Shown here: piece after piece, positions 50,161 through 61,368 of the stretch
Layout of the letters: each line of letters starts with the position of its first letter
Position numbering within the stretch: position 1 is the first letter of the stretch
Source of the DNA: Phocoena phocoena
Taxonomy: Eukaryota; Chordata; Mammalia; Artiodactyla; Phocoenidae
Assembly: GCF_963924675.1 (NCBI RefSeq)
Contig: NC_089222.1
Location: 4,408,501-4,472,500 of the forward strand
Length of the DNA stretch: 64,000 bases
Direction: 5' to 3'
The notes under the pieces: generated by a model
Database searches by the model: none
What the model was told of the DNA's origin: nothing
Seen by the model: only the letters and a program-made list of their open reading frames with translations
Position numbers and translations under genes: made by a program

Positions 50161-50489
50161 AGAGATAAGGTAGGGGAAGGGCACAGGGTGTGACCAAGGC
50201 ATCGGGAGAGGTGCTATTGAGCAAAACTAGAAATGCCAGAGTTCAGGTTGTCTGGGTGAACGGCAAGAGAGAGGAATAAAAAACAGTCCAGGGCCATGTT
50301 ATGAAGGACCTCTAAGCCTTTAAACTTTTTCCTGAAAAGTGAGTGATTTCAAGCCAGGATGAGGGTGGGAGAGGGAAGAGGTGACATGTTTTCGATTCTC
50401 CTGGACAGCCAATCCCCCTGGGATTGAATTGGAAGGTCAGAGTAACATTAAAGACATAGAAACCTGTTGGCTTCGCCGACTTTTCTCTT

Positions 50490-50776
50490 TTTTTTTTTTT
50501 ATTTAATTTATTTTTACTGTGTTGGATCTTCCTTTCTGCACGAGGGACTTTTCCAGTTGTGGCAAGTGGGGGCCACTGTTCATCGTGGTGCACGGGCCTC
50601 TCACTATCGCGGCCTCTCTTGTTGCGGAGCACAGGCTCCGGACGCGCAGGCTCAGCGGCCATGGCTCACGGACCCAGCCGCTCCGCGGCATGCTGGGATC
50701 CTCCCGGACCGGGGCACGAGCCCGTGTTTCCTGCATTGGCAGGCGGACTCCCAACCACTGCGCCACCAGGGAAGCC
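50490..50776 (-). repeat. CHR-type SINE, hybrid of long and cetacean forms
   Basis: Reverse copy whose left part resembles the long form (TTTTTACTGTGTTGGATC, GGGGGCCACTGTTCATCG), then changes to the cetacean form (GTGCACGGGCCTCTCACTATC). It ends CCACCAGGGAAGC. The exact 14-bp duplication CCGACTTTTCTCTT (50476-50489 and 50777-50790) encloses the whole, so it inserted as one unit. Confidence 0.95.
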
Positions 50777-50934
50777 CCGACTTTTCTCTTAAAGAGAAGC
50801 GGTGGGGAGTTTCCTGAAGACAGTGGCAGCCTGGGCTCGTCCGACCTTTGTGACCAGATGTTGGAGATCACAGATAATAATTTAATATTATCTCAGAGAG
50901 AGATGAATAAACTGCAAGGAAACGTATAAGTGGG

Positions 50935-51100
50935 CAGTTTCTACTAGAACAGATCTGGGTTTGAATCCTGCCTCTTCAAAGAACCAGCTGTGCCACTTTG
51001 GACAAATAGATGGGCTTTTTTAATCTATTAAAAAAAAAAAAACGTGGATAGCCATGGCCTGAAGAACCATCATAAGGATTAAATAAGACTCTTAGAGAAG
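50935..51100 (+). repeat. MIR
   Basis: GATCTGGGTTTGAATCCTGCC, GCTGTGCCACTTTGGACAAAT and CATAAGGATTAAATAAGAC follow MIR, interrupted by an A-run. Confidence 0.8.
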
Positions 51101-51444
51101 TTCAGTCCCGGTGCGTGGGGTACCGTGGAGGCACCTGGGGAGAGGGTAGGTGGCTGGACACGCAGGCCTGGGGGCCACAATGAAGCACCACCAGTGCACG
51201 GGGCAGTAGTCAGAGATGTGGACCTTGATGAGGTCACCTGGTGAGAACCGCATGGTTAGAAGGTCCAGGATAAACCAAAGGGAAAGCCGATTTTAAAGGC
51301 AGACAGAGGAACAATGTCTTGAAGAAGACTGGAAAGAATTGACCAGAGATGGAGGAGGCGTATGATGTAGAAGTTTCTGGAACACCCTCAGCAGGTGTGG
51401 CCATGGGGATAAGTGAAAGCAGGTACGATACTACTGAGTCCAGA

Positions 51445-52108
51445 TGAAACGGAGCAGGACGCTATGGCCCTCCTCCCCATGTCCTCAGCCCGCCTTTTGT
51501 CTGTGGAAACAATTTAGCCAAGGAATAAGTTTACTCAGAAAAGTGAGAAAATTCAGAAACAAAGGAAGACAGCCAGAGGAGACCAAATAATAATAGTTTA
51601 GTCATTAAGCAAAGTCAAGGACATTTAGTACCTCCCCAAGGGCTATAGGTAATGTTCTGAGCCCTCTCCTGTGAGCTGTCCTGTAGATACTAAAACCCCC
51701 ATCAGGTGGAAGACGTTAACGACACGATGACCAGGCTGTAGGCATGACATAAGCTGCCACGATTCCGAGAGCTGGCCTCAAGGAAATGGGAACCAACCGA
51801 CCCTGGAACTAAAGACTAACTATACTTAAAACAATCAAGGTGACACTGGTCAGACCACCCCATGGCCAATTTCAAGTTGACCATCAGAGCTGCCTGTGCT
51901 GTTTCTGCACGTAGCCCGCTGCCTCCATCTATAAAAGCTCTTGCCCACTGACTGTCAGTGGTAGGGAGGGGAGTTGGCCTTTGGACAGGAATCCGCGCAC
52001 GTGCCCGGGTTGCCGGCCTCCAAAATACAGCAAACTTTCCTTTCCACGAACCTTGCCTCTTTATTGGCTTTTGAGCAGCGAGCAGCCGGACCCTCACTTT
52101 TGGTTACA
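51445..52108 (+). mobile_element. Solo endogenous retrovirus LTR (probably ERV1-type)
   Basis: A 664-bp segment starts TGAAACGGAG and ends GGTTACA, bounded by a 4-bp duplication CAGA (51441-51444 and 52109-52112). The TG...CA ends and 4-bp target site fit gammaretroviral (ERV1) LTRs. A TATA-like TATAAAAG lies at 51930-51937, and downstream AAAATACAGC may be a mutated polyadenylation signal. There are no gag, pol or env remains on either side, so it is a recombined solo LTR. Boundaries are inferred from the terminal bases and duplication; the family is not identified. Confidence 0.75.
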
Positions 52109-52451
52109 CAGAGACCCGGAGATCTTGGAAGTCACGCTCCTTGCAAGAGTCCCGAGTGGCAATGATAAAGTGTGCTACATGCTATTAGGCCCATAGTGAT
52201 TGGTCACCAAAACCCAAAGTAGAGGCCGGGAAAGTGGAGCTAGGCTGGCCATACAGAGCACCCGGTTTCTCCTGGGTTAATTAGGTCTAAAAGGTTTCAG
52301 ATCAAGGACAAAGCCAATACACCTGCCGGGGCATCAGGAAACAGAAGCAGAAGAAAGGAGCTCTGAGAATCCAGGGCTCCAGGTGACAGCGAATGAGCCT
52401 GGGGAAGTCGGCAGAGAACAAACTTATGGACCACTGGAGCCTTCCTGGAGG

Positions 52452-52640
52452 GCAGTGGTTTTCAGACTTCAGCGTGGATCAGAATCCCCAGGAGGGCTTG
52501 TCTACACACGCACTGCTGGCCTCACCCCCAGTGCTTGTGTTCAGTGGGTCTGGGGTGGAGCTGGAGAATTTGCATTTCTACGAAGTCCCAGGAGATGGTA
52601 AATGCTGCTGCTTCAGGAACCGTATTTTAAGAACCACTGA
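52452..52640 (+). repeat. MER5A-like hAT relic, nearly complete
   Basis: GCAGTGGTTTTCAGACTTCAG, GGATCAGAATCCCCAGGAGG, GGAGAATTTGCATTTCTACG and TTTAAGAACCACTGA include both inverted ends of a MER5A-type element. Confidence 0.85.
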
Positions 52641-54395
52641 CCTAAGGATTTTGGAGTCTATTTTTTCTTCTTTGTGGAACTTCAAAGGACTGTTTTCTTT
52701 AACTCATTCATCCTTATAGATTGGCCTGTTTCATCTAGTAAAAAGCTGCTGTAACTGGGCAGGTGGTGTCTTTGGCACAAATGTGTTGGGCAACCATTCC
52801 ATCTGCACGAAACAAAACATACAACCACCAAACCTTAGACGTGGAAAGAGTGTCCAAGTCAAGAAAGCCACCAGGACTGCCTTAATGAGAGCCTCTATCT
52901 CCTTGGGAATCTCCGAGTTCAGTTACTGGGGCTGTTTCCGTCAACTTGCGCCCCAAGGGTGTCTGGTTCCCCCATCAATGTTCTCATCGGAGCCGTCTCT
53001 TTTCCACTGCACCAGGTCAGAATCCATTCCCTTTGTGCTACGAAACCACGTTGCCACTTTTTCAAGCACATTTTTGTAAAAGCAAATTCTGCTTGGTGAC
53101 GGAGTGTGCCCAAGAGCCCCCCCTCTCCTTAGTATCCTTCAGTAGAGCCCCCCCCCCCGTTAGAACTATGGAAAAGTTTTGATTAATTATTGAAGGAGAA
53201 AAATTAGAAAGGAATTCAGAGCACAAGAAGTTTTAAAAGAGAAGGGCTTTGAGTTCTCTTCCTCAAATGCCAAAGCAGACTCCATCCCAAAGCCCAAAGG
53301 CTTGTCGTGGCCCCTGAGGATTTGCACTTCATGGGTCCGTCCAGCTTCGTCTGGCCAGTAGTTTTCTTCTTCGGTAGAAACGAAAGAAAAAGACACTCGC
53401 CCTTGGCAGTTTCCCAGGCTCCTCCTCTCTGTCTTTGGTCTGTAATCTGAGCAAAAACGCCATTCTTCCAGGTGACACATCCATACTAACAATGTTATCT
53501 CCTGCTTATCTTCAACAGAACAGACTTCGGTGTTTCTCAAAGTATATTTCAAGGGACACTGGTAACTAGCATTACACGATACACAGGGTTCTAGTATTGG
53601 GTGTGTTCAGGAAATGCTGAGTTATACAGAGTCATAACAAAGTTCAACCATTTTCTTGGGTGAATCTCCAAGAGAGGATATACGATTTCCCAAACTCACT
53701 TGACCACAGAACCTCTTTGAACTGCTTTTCCTTCAAGGCATCTCTTGGAACTGATATTTTGGACCACTTTGGGAACACCATCTGCGTGTTAATCCAGCAG
53801 CCACGGTGTTCATTTAATAAGGGTCACAGAAGTACAGTAACCAAGGGGAGAGTGATCCACGCCAATGAACACATCTAGAACTGAGGAAGTAAAAAGTTCC
53901 AAAATGGTTAGTTTGACATGATCCCATCGACTCAAGGTCTTATATAATGAAGTTCTGAGGAGGGAGAGTCAATGCCCAGGCCTGGGTCAAATCCCCCTAA
54001 TTCCTTCCCTCCCTCCAAGGCAGTTCTTTTAAGCCTAAAGCACTAGAGTCGGTTGGGAAACTAAAGGCCCCAGCTGGCATAGGAGGCCTGATACATGCGA
54101 AGCAGCAGTGGGTTCTGGTCCCAATAACTACCGCCTACTGTGTGACAAAAGTCACTTTCTCCTTCTGGGACTTCGCTTCCTCAAAAGTCAAATAAAATAC
54201 ACATGGAAATACAAAGCTCAGAAGTTCTAGTTGCAGTTTCCTAGGATCCTGTATAATCCTCTGTATAAGCCTCCATCATTTCCCAGCTGTCTTGGGGAGG
54301 GGGGGTGGGGCATTTGAAGATAGAGTGGTCCCAAAGTGCCCAGAGCTTGCCCTGCTCTCATCTCCGGAGTTGAACTAACTTGGAATCTTTTTTAA
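52641..54395. other. Unassigned intronic sequence
   Basis: No gene. A C-run lies at 53149-53158 and a weak MIR-like block near 54100-54200. A 121-codon minus-strand frame at 53187-53552 has no recognisable domain. Confidence 0.4.
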
Positions 54396-54410
54396 ACAGG
54401 AACAAGTCAG

Positions 54411-54615
54411 GGAACTCCCTGGTGGTCCAGCGGTTGAGACTCGGTGCTTTCACTGCTGGGGCCTGGGTTCGATCCCTGGTCGGGGAACTGAGATCCCACA
54501 AGCTGAGGGATGAGGCCGAAACAAAATAAAAGGAAAAATAAATAAATAAAAACAGAAAATTTTTTTTAATTCATAAAAAACCAATAATTTATTTGTTTAA
54601 AAAAAAAAGAGAGAG
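54411..54615 (+). repeat. CHR-type SINE, short form with long A/T-rich tail
   Basis: GGAACTCCCTGGTGGTCCAG to GAACTGAGATCCCACAAGC, followed by an extended A/T tail. The duplication ACAAGTCAG (54402-54410 and 54616-54624) includes the tail. Confidence 0.93.
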
Positions 54616-55089
54616 ACAAGTCAGAAGATTCCACACATCAAAAGACGAACAGTGCACACTCGACAAGTTATTCCGCACCCCTTTCGTTTCCCCCCTCTAA
54701 TATGTCCCCTAACATTTAGCTACGCTTTCAGCACTCAAATGGTGAGACCTAGATGCTCCCCCACTTATATCTACAAAGGGATCTTTCCTCAATCTGAGTG
54801 GCTCCTTCAGAGGGCAGGCGATGTTTCTACTCGTTTTACAACCTCTCTTGGAGCAGAGATGTTTGGCAGTGATGACACCCATTCCTAATTCCAAACCTCC
54901 ATGAAGGTAGGTTTCATAAACAGGTCTGTCTCTAGCGGCAAAACATAACAGAGCAAACTGGCTCAATGCGAGACAGACAGATGTCTCACTGGAAATTTCC
55001 AAGCCTAAGAGAGTCCATTTATTTCAACTTGTATCTTGTTTTTTTAAAAATGCACAGAGCTTTGGGTGCGCTGAGGGTCCTCCACCTTT

Positions 55090-56150
55090 TTTCTGAGAGG
55101 TTGAACAACTGCTGTGTGTGATGAGTGTGATGAGTGGCAGGGGCCTTCTGCCTGTGATGGAGTCAAGAGGCCCCTGAAACGCAGAGAAAGTGATATGGAA
55201 GCTAAATCCTGAAGGATGAGAAGGGCCCTGACCTGGAGAGAGCCGAATGGGGAGGCATTTCAGACAGAGAAGAGCACGTGCAGTGAGTGCCCCTGAGTCA
55301 CGCAAGAGCAGGGCTGCTCGAGGAGCGGCAGGCACAACGTTTGGGCTGAAGTCAAGTGTATGAGAGGAAGCCAGGGCGGGGAAGGGGTCGACGGCAGGTG
55401 GAGAAGGGACACTTTCTGGTGAAGAGTTTGAATTTTATTCTAAATGCAGTGAAAAGCCACTGAAGATTTTAAGCAGGGAAGCGACGTGATCGGGTGTGCT
55501 GTTTTTCAAACACAACTGGTTGCTCTATCAAGAAAGAATTACCGGGCTTTCCTGGCGGCACAGTGGTTGAGAGTCCACCTGCCGATGCAGCGGACACGGG
55601 TTCGTGCCCCTGTCCAGAAGGATCCCACATGCTGTGGAGCGGCTGGGCCCGTAAGCCGTGGCCGCTGAGCCTGCGCGTCCGGAGGCTGTGCTCCACAAAG
55701 GGAGAGGCCACAACAGTGAGAGGCCCGCGTACCACAAAAAAAAAAAAAAAAGAAAGAAAGAATTACCATGGGGCAAGTCCCATTAGGAGGCCGTCTGGGG
55801 AGTCCAGTGAAGAGGTGGTGACAGCTTGGTCTAGGGCGATGGCAGTTGGGACAGGGAAGTGGTTGGATTAAAAATATATTTTGGAGGAAGAACCAATGAG
55901 CTTGCTAATGGATTGGCTGCAGGTAGGAAGAGAAAGTGAGGGTCCAGGAGGGCTAAGGTTTTTGGCTAAAGCCCCCAGGTGGTGGTGGTCCTGAGATGGG
56001 AGAACCGCAGGAGGAACTGGTGTTAGAAAGCATGGAGTTGGAGATGTCCACTTGTTGCAAAGATGAGTGTCAGTGGACAGCAGGACATGATTCAGGACAT
56101 AAGATTTTAGAGAAGACATTTGGGCTAGAGATACACATTGGGACTGTCTT
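55090..56150 (+). repeat. Ancient dispersed mammalian repeat of unassigned family, split by a SINE
   Basis: A familiar order of blocks is present: GCATTTCAGACAGAGAAGAGC, GTTTGAATTTTATTCTAAATG, AAAAGCCACTGAAGATTTTAAG, GCAGGGAAGCGACGTGATC, GCAGTTGGGACAGGGAAGTGG and GGAGTTGGAGATGTCCAC. I recognise this as a widespread old repeat but cannot name the family. The SINE at 55544 sits in the middle and an L1 tail ends it on the right. Confidence 0.6.
55544..55754 (+). repeat. CHR-type SINE, cetacean form
   Basis: GGGCTTTCCTGGCGGCACAG to GCGTACCAC and poly-A, flanked by the exact 13-bp duplication AGAAAGAATTACC (55531-55543 and 55755-55767). Confidence 0.96.
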
Positions 56151-56169
56151 CGCATTTAACTATTATTCA

Positions 56170-56468
56170 AAAAGGACAAGAAAACAGACTCACAGACATA
56201 GAAAACAAACCTACGGCTACCAAAGGGTTGGGGAGGGATAAATTAGGAGTTTGGGGTTAACATATAACACACTACTGTATATAAAATACATAATCAACAA
56301 GAATCTACAGTATAGCATAGGGAACTATATTCAATATTTTGTAATAACCTATAAGGGAAAGAATCTGGAAAAGGACACATCTGCATGTATAACTGAATCA
56401 CTTTGTTGTACACCTGCAACTAACACAGCATTGTCAATCAACTATACTTCAATAAGAATTTTAAAATA
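56170..56468 (+). repeat. L1 3' UTR fragment
   Basis: ACAGACTCACAGACATAGAAAAC, GTACACCTGCAACTAACAC and ATCAACTATACTTCAATAAG are the L1 3' end. Confidence 0.9.
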
Positions 56469-56514
56469 AATAAACTTTTTAAAAATAAATTTATGAGACA
56501 GGATGAGATCACTT

Positions 56515-56745
56515 AGAGCAGAGACGGCAAACTTTCTCTGTAAAGAGCCACATACTAAATATTTTCAGCAGGCCACATGGTCTCGGTCACAAGGACTCCA
56601 CTCTGCCATTGTAGCACGTAGTAGATTTAGAACCAGACAAGATGTAAACAAATGAGCATGGCTGGGTTCCAATAAAACTTTATTTACAAAACAAGTACAG
56701 GGCCATACTTGGCCTGCAGACCAAAGCTTACTGACTCCTGACCTA
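56515..56745 (+). repeat. hAT-Charlie (MER1-like) DNA transposon, nearly complete
   Basis: GACGGCAAACTTTCTCTGTAAAG, GGCCACATGGTCTCGGTC, TCCAATAAAACTTTATTTAC and GCTTACTGACTCCTGA cover the element from end to end. Family name from memory. Confidence 0.8.
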
Positions 56746-56809
56746 GTGAAAATGTAGACTGAGAAGAGAATATATTCCAAGACAGAGCTAAATATACTAT
56801 GTATACATA

Positions 56810-56945
56810 ATTACCATCACTTACTACACCAGTCACTGTTCTAAGTGCTTTACTTATATTTAACTCACTTAATCTTTACAATAACCAATGAGGTGGGCAC
56901 TGTTATTTCTGTCTTACAAATGAAAAAACTATGAGCTAAATAAAA
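56810..56945 (-). repeat. MIR
   Basis: CACTGTTCTAAGTGCTTTACTT, TTAACTCACTTAATCTTTAC and CAATGAGGTGGGCACTG are the MIR 3' half in reverse. Confidence 0.88.
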
Positions 56946-57419
56946 AGTTGATTTCTCCTTCTTGAGGAAAAAAAAAAACAAAAACCCAAACCAAGAGGTT
57001 AGCTGTTTAGTCTAGTGTGACAATCCTGTGGACCTCAGCAACCTACCCTCCTTCCAGCTCATTCTTCTGCCAGCTCTAGAGTATGACTCTCATCCTCGTG
57101 GACCAAAATAGTGGCTGGGGTTCCAGCCGTCCCATATACATTGCAGGTAGCAGGAAGAAGTAACAAAGGAAAAGACGCAAAAGGCACGCACCAGTTGTCA
57201 ATTTAAATTGTCTTTTTAAGTTCCCTGGAATCTGTCTTACAGTATTTCTTCTATTACATCTCATTGGACAGAAGTTAGTCACACAGACACCCCCAGGTGC
57301 AAGGGAGACCGAGAAACAAGGGCCATGTACCTGAATAACATTTAGAGGTTCTATTACTAAAGCAGAGGAAGAACAATCACTAGAGTAGACGCTAGAAGTC
57401 TCTCGTATCTCTACCTCCA

Positions 57420-57540
57420 CTGCTGAAGTCCTACGTACTCTCCAAATGCCAGCTCACAGGTCACCCTTCTGCAAAGCCATCCCCAGCTCCCAAGGCAGAA
57501 TCTTCCTGTGTTCCCATGTCATGGTCATCACGCTTCCTTG
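57420..57540. repeat. L2 fragment
   Basis: CCAAATGCCAGCTCACAGGTC with CTTCTGCAAAGCCATCCCC resembles the L2 ORF2 end. Confidence 0.65.
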
Positions 57541-57744
57541 GATTTAGTTCGTCCTGGTGGGTCTCCTTGACCCATTTCCTCTAATTGACCAGATGACTCA
57601 AGGGCAGTGAGGCCAGATTGATATATGGAAGATAAACTTTGAAAAACAAAAGGAAATAGGCAGTGAAGCTGCAACGGAAGAAAAAGGAGTGTCTCAGGAC
57701 GCCCTGGTATCTGGTGAGGGGCTGGGCGTGGACGCCCAGCAGAA

Positions 57745-57905
57745 CAGTAGTTCTCCAAGTTCACTGCCTGTGAAATAACCTGGGGAACTTGAAAAAGTCC
57801 TCACACTCAGGTTCCACCCCCATATCGATTAAATCAGAATCTCTGAAGGCGACCCCTAGGCACTGGTGTTTTTAAAGTTTGTGGGTGATTCCAACGTGCA
57901 GCCTT
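57745..57905. repeat. MER5-like hAT relic
   Basis: AACAGTAGTTCTCCAAGTTC, ATCGATTAAATCAGAATCTC and GGCACTGGTGTTTTTAAAG are MER5-type. Confidence 0.7.
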
Positions 57906-58099
57906 ATTTGAGAATCAACACAGTTGAAAATAGAAGAAAAGAGAGAAACAATTCTCCTCCTTCAGAGACTTTGAGGGTTTGTTGTTTATCTACCAACTTC
58001 CCCAGCAAGATGGTTAGTCTTGTCTTTTTAGGTTATTTCCTTCCCGCCAAGGACAAAGGTGTATTTAGATAATAAGTTATTATTGATTGAAGCACTTCT

Positions 58100-58447
58100 T
58101 TCTTTTTTTTAATTTATGTTATTTTATTTATTTCTATTTTTGGCTGCATTGGGTCTTCGTTGCTACACGCGGGCGAGCCGGGGGCTGCTCTTCGTTGTGG
58201 TGCGCAGGCTTCTTATTGCGGTGGCTTCTCTTGTTGCGGAGCACGGGCTCTAGGTGCGTGGGCTTCAGTAGTTGTGGCACATGGTCTCAGTAGTTGTGGC
58301 TCGTGGGTTCTAGAGCTCAGGCTCAGTAGTTGTGGCACACAGGCTTCGTTACTCTGCGGCATGTGGGATCTTCCCGGACCAGGGCTCGAACCCGTGTCCC
58401 ATGCATTGGCAGGCGGATTCTTAACCACTGCGCCACCAGGGAAGTCC
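58100..58447 (-). repeat. CHR-type SINE, full long form
   Basis: Reverse copy: T-rich tail, TTTTTGGCTGCATTGGGTC, GCTCTAGGTGCGTGGGCTTC, ending CGCCACCAGGGAAGTCC. TGATTGAAGCACTTCT (58084-58099) recurs as TGATTAGAAGCACTTCT (58448-58464). Confidence 0.94.
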
Positions 58448-58464
58448 TGATTAGAAGCACTTCT

Positions 58465-59900
58465 AATGAGAATTGTGAAAGCCCTCCTGAGTTTATTTCA
58501 GTTAGTTTGATGCCCTTTGGGTCAAATAACTCGTTAGCTTCTCTCTCAGTAACTAAATTAGGGTCATCAGCCAGAGATATAAGAAAACAGTCTTACTGAA
58601 ACTCACCTCGTTTGTGACATATGATGTGTTTAAATTGCTTTATTGGTTTCACAAAGAAGCAGGCCAGATCGTTCGAGAGTGGCCGCACTGGGATTGCCTC
58701 CATCAGGGTGTGTGAGGGGCCGTATTTCAACTTGAACTTCATTTCCAGCTAACAATCATCAGAGTCTCACACGTTTACTCTTAAGAGTAACCCCACTTGG
58801 TACAAGAAGAGTGCATTTCAGAAAGTTTGGTTCTGTTTTTTCCAAAAGATAAAAGTGAGTGAGGAAGTGGGTTCTCTTAAACGTGTTTTGAAACTTTTTT
58901 CCTATTCAAAGATTTCTGGGAGAATTCAGGATTGTTTTAATTCAATCAAAATTCTCTTGACTCTCAGGGGTCTTCCCAATGTTTAGTGAAAATTGAGAGA
59001 GGCAAAAAGAGTTTTGCAGGAGTTGTTCTGCCTTTCTTCGCTGCAGTATGTAGATCCAGTTCTGGGACAGAAGAAAGCTCCGATTTTTCAAGCAATTTCG
59101 GAAAATTGTTTTGAAGTGTTCCTTTGTAATGAAATTTGAGATTCTGGCTTGAGTTGGTACTGTTACTGGTGGAAAGCAAAAAATGGCTTGGATTTGTGCC
59201 TGCAGTGAAACAGAAAGGGAGCCAGGAAATTCACTGGGCAAAACTGCAAAATTGGATGGATGTGACACGCAGCATCTAACCAGAGAAAGAGGCCTTGGAA
59301 CATATGTGTTTGCCAGGAAAGAAAACTGCTTTATTGAAAGGTTAATTTTCAGATTAGTTTTGGGAAATTTGAGATAAATAAATGAGATCAGACAAAAAAC
59401 ATAAGGCCTGGATCCTTTTTCCTGGGGTTTTCAGAAAATAGTCATTGCTTCCAGTGAAATGTTTTGACATATTCAGTAGGGAGAAAATGTTAATTGTAAT
59501 GTTATGTGTATGTGTTCTTAAAAACACTTGCGAATAAATCTTTTATTTGTTTTAAGAGTAACCAGAGAGTAAAAACACTGTTAAAGTGTTAGCTGTGTTC
59601 TTCATTCCTTATGGTAGATTTTATGCCTTCTAGGATGTTGCAGTTCATTTTCAGGGTTCAAATGTACCAATTTGGAGACCATTCCTTTCCTTGTTTTATA
59701 GCTCAGTTGCAGTTTTTCAAGGAGTCTTATGACTAAACATCCACCCAGGGGTCTGCCTGGGTTTAGTCCCTCATCTTGTCTCATCTGTTGCTTGTTCTCT
59801 AATTCTTAACCTTCTTCCCTTGGATCCGTGGCTCCTTTATAAAATCATCAGCACTGACAGACTCACGACAATGGTCCACTTGACTCTGTGTGTTGAAAAC
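58465..59900. other. Unassigned intronic sequence
   Basis: No gene and no confident repeat in about 1.4 kb. Frames of 60-108 codons are present but lack recognisable domains. Confidence 0.4.
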
Positions 59901-59904
59901 ACCC

Positions 59905-60040
59905 GCTATTAAGCTGCTTGGTGGCAGGGACCGTGACTGACTTTCTGAATCGCCACCTCTGCTCCCACCACCTCCCTGCTTTGCACTGAACAGATGCCCT
60001 ATAGATGTTTGTTGAACGGCTGTGATACCCTCCTTGCTCC
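59905..60040. repeat. L2 3' fragment
   Basis: TGGTGGCAGGGACCGTGACTG, CACTGAACAGATGCCC and ATAGATGTTTGTTGAAC follow the L2 3' end. Confidence 0.7.
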
Positions 60041-60271
60041 GGTCCTATGTGCCTGCCCAGAATTGTATGTTGCAATTGACTGGAGCTTTGTGTCCAAAGC
60101 GGAGGTATCACTCTTGAATATTACAACATCACCTTGTCTGTGGTCCCTTAGGAAGGAAATACCAAGAGGTATTTCACAGGAACCCAAATGTACATGTTAC
60201 CTCCCTAGGCCAACCCTGCCAACTAAGTCTCCAGAAGAAAGAGAAAGAACCTCCAGCTTCAAAGAAAGCAG

Positions 60272-60458
60272 CTTCTGGGACTTCCCTGGTGGTCCAGCGG
60301 TTAAGACTCCACGCTCCCAATTCAGGGGACCCAGGTTCGATCTGTGCACAGGGAACTAGATCCCCTGTGCTACAACTAAGACCTGGCACAGTCAAATAAA
60401 TAAATAAATATATATATATATATTTTAAGTCCTTAATTTAAAAAAAAGGAAAGAAAGA
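60272..60458 (+). repeat. CHR-type SINE, short form
   Basis: GGGACTTCCCTGGTGGTCCAG, then a diverged body and an AATA/TATA-rich tail. Flanked by the exact duplication AAAGAAAGCAG (60261-60271 and 60459-60469). Confidence 0.92.
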
Positions 60459-60724
60459 AAAGAAAGCAGTGCCCACCCTTCCTGAATCATGATCTAGAAC
60501 ATACATGCTCACCATCATCTACATGGAGAAAACACCACTGGTCATCCTAGCAAGCTTTTAAGCTCTAACTTGGTATTTGTTCGCATCTTATATAGTGATT
60601 CTCCTAGAAAATGCTTTTCCCTTTTGGATCACTATCTTTAAATGTCAAGTGTGTGAATACCACTTAAATCACAAGTAAGCTCGAAGATCATCTCAAAAGC
60701 AGAATTGAATGGGAATAAAATGAT

Positions 60725-60855
60725 AGTTGTATGATCTGAAAAAGGATGGATATATGTATATGTACAGCTGAATCACTTAGCTGTACGCCTGAAACTAACA
60801 CAACATTGTAAATCAACTATACTCCAATATAAAATAAAAATTAAATTTAAAAAAA
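60725..60855 (+). repeat. L1 3' terminus
   Basis: GTACAGCTGAATCACTTAGC, CGCCTGAAACTAACAC and CTATACTCCAATATAAAATA form the last 130 bp of an L1. It is the nearest repeat to the TRbeta2 promoter. Confidence 0.9.
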
Positions 60856-61280
60856 AGGGGAAAGAGGTAGCATACTATAAAAAACAAGAAAAAGATAGTT
60901 GCACACAGTTTCCACAGACGACTGTTAAGAATGCTGTTACCCACAATCAGAAGGGGAATACTGCTCTCACAGAGGGGTGCTCTGCATTTAGGGTGTCGAC
61001 ACACACTCCCCCCTCATGCACTTACAAACACAACCAAGACAGAATGAGCAAAGTGAAGTTAACTGGAGGTTTCATGTCGATTAGGCTAACGATGTAGAAA
61101 ATCACCAGGAGCCAGGAGCAGAAGAGAACTTACAAGCACCAGCGATATTTTCAGACGTGGCCTCCGTGGCGTGTTTTCAAAACTCGTGGGCCCTGTGTGT
61201 CATTAGGAAGATGGTTGGATCCTGCTTGAAAAGCCCGTCGGTAACATTCGACAACAGATGTAACCCCTAACGTTTGTGTG

Positions 61281-61368
61281 AACTAGATTAAGGTTCTGGA
61301 GTCAGTCATCAGGCTCGTTACTACTGGATTTTCTCTGGTCCGTGCTAATAAACTAGATTATTGATTTT
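61281..61368 (+). promoter_or_regulatory. Candidate TRbeta2 upstream control region: two OTX/CRX-like sites and one ONECUT-like site
   Basis: The ten-base word AACTAGATTA occurs twice, at 61281-61290 and 61351-61360. Each contains AGATTA, the reverse of the OTX2/CRX core TAATCT. The second copy runs directly into ATTGATTTT (61360-61368), close to the ONECUT/HNF6 core ATTGAT. OTX2 and ONECUT1 together are known to drive TRbeta2 (Thrb) expression in early cone precursors. The sites lie about 550 bp before the start codon and 130 bp before the TATA-like box. The motifs are seen; the regulatory role is inference. Confidence 0.33.

Noticed and set aside
51445..52108. Coding remains of an endogenous retrovirus beside the LTR
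   Set aside because: No gag, pol or env-like reading was seen on either side and the 4-bp duplication directly flanks one LTR, so it is a solo LTR.
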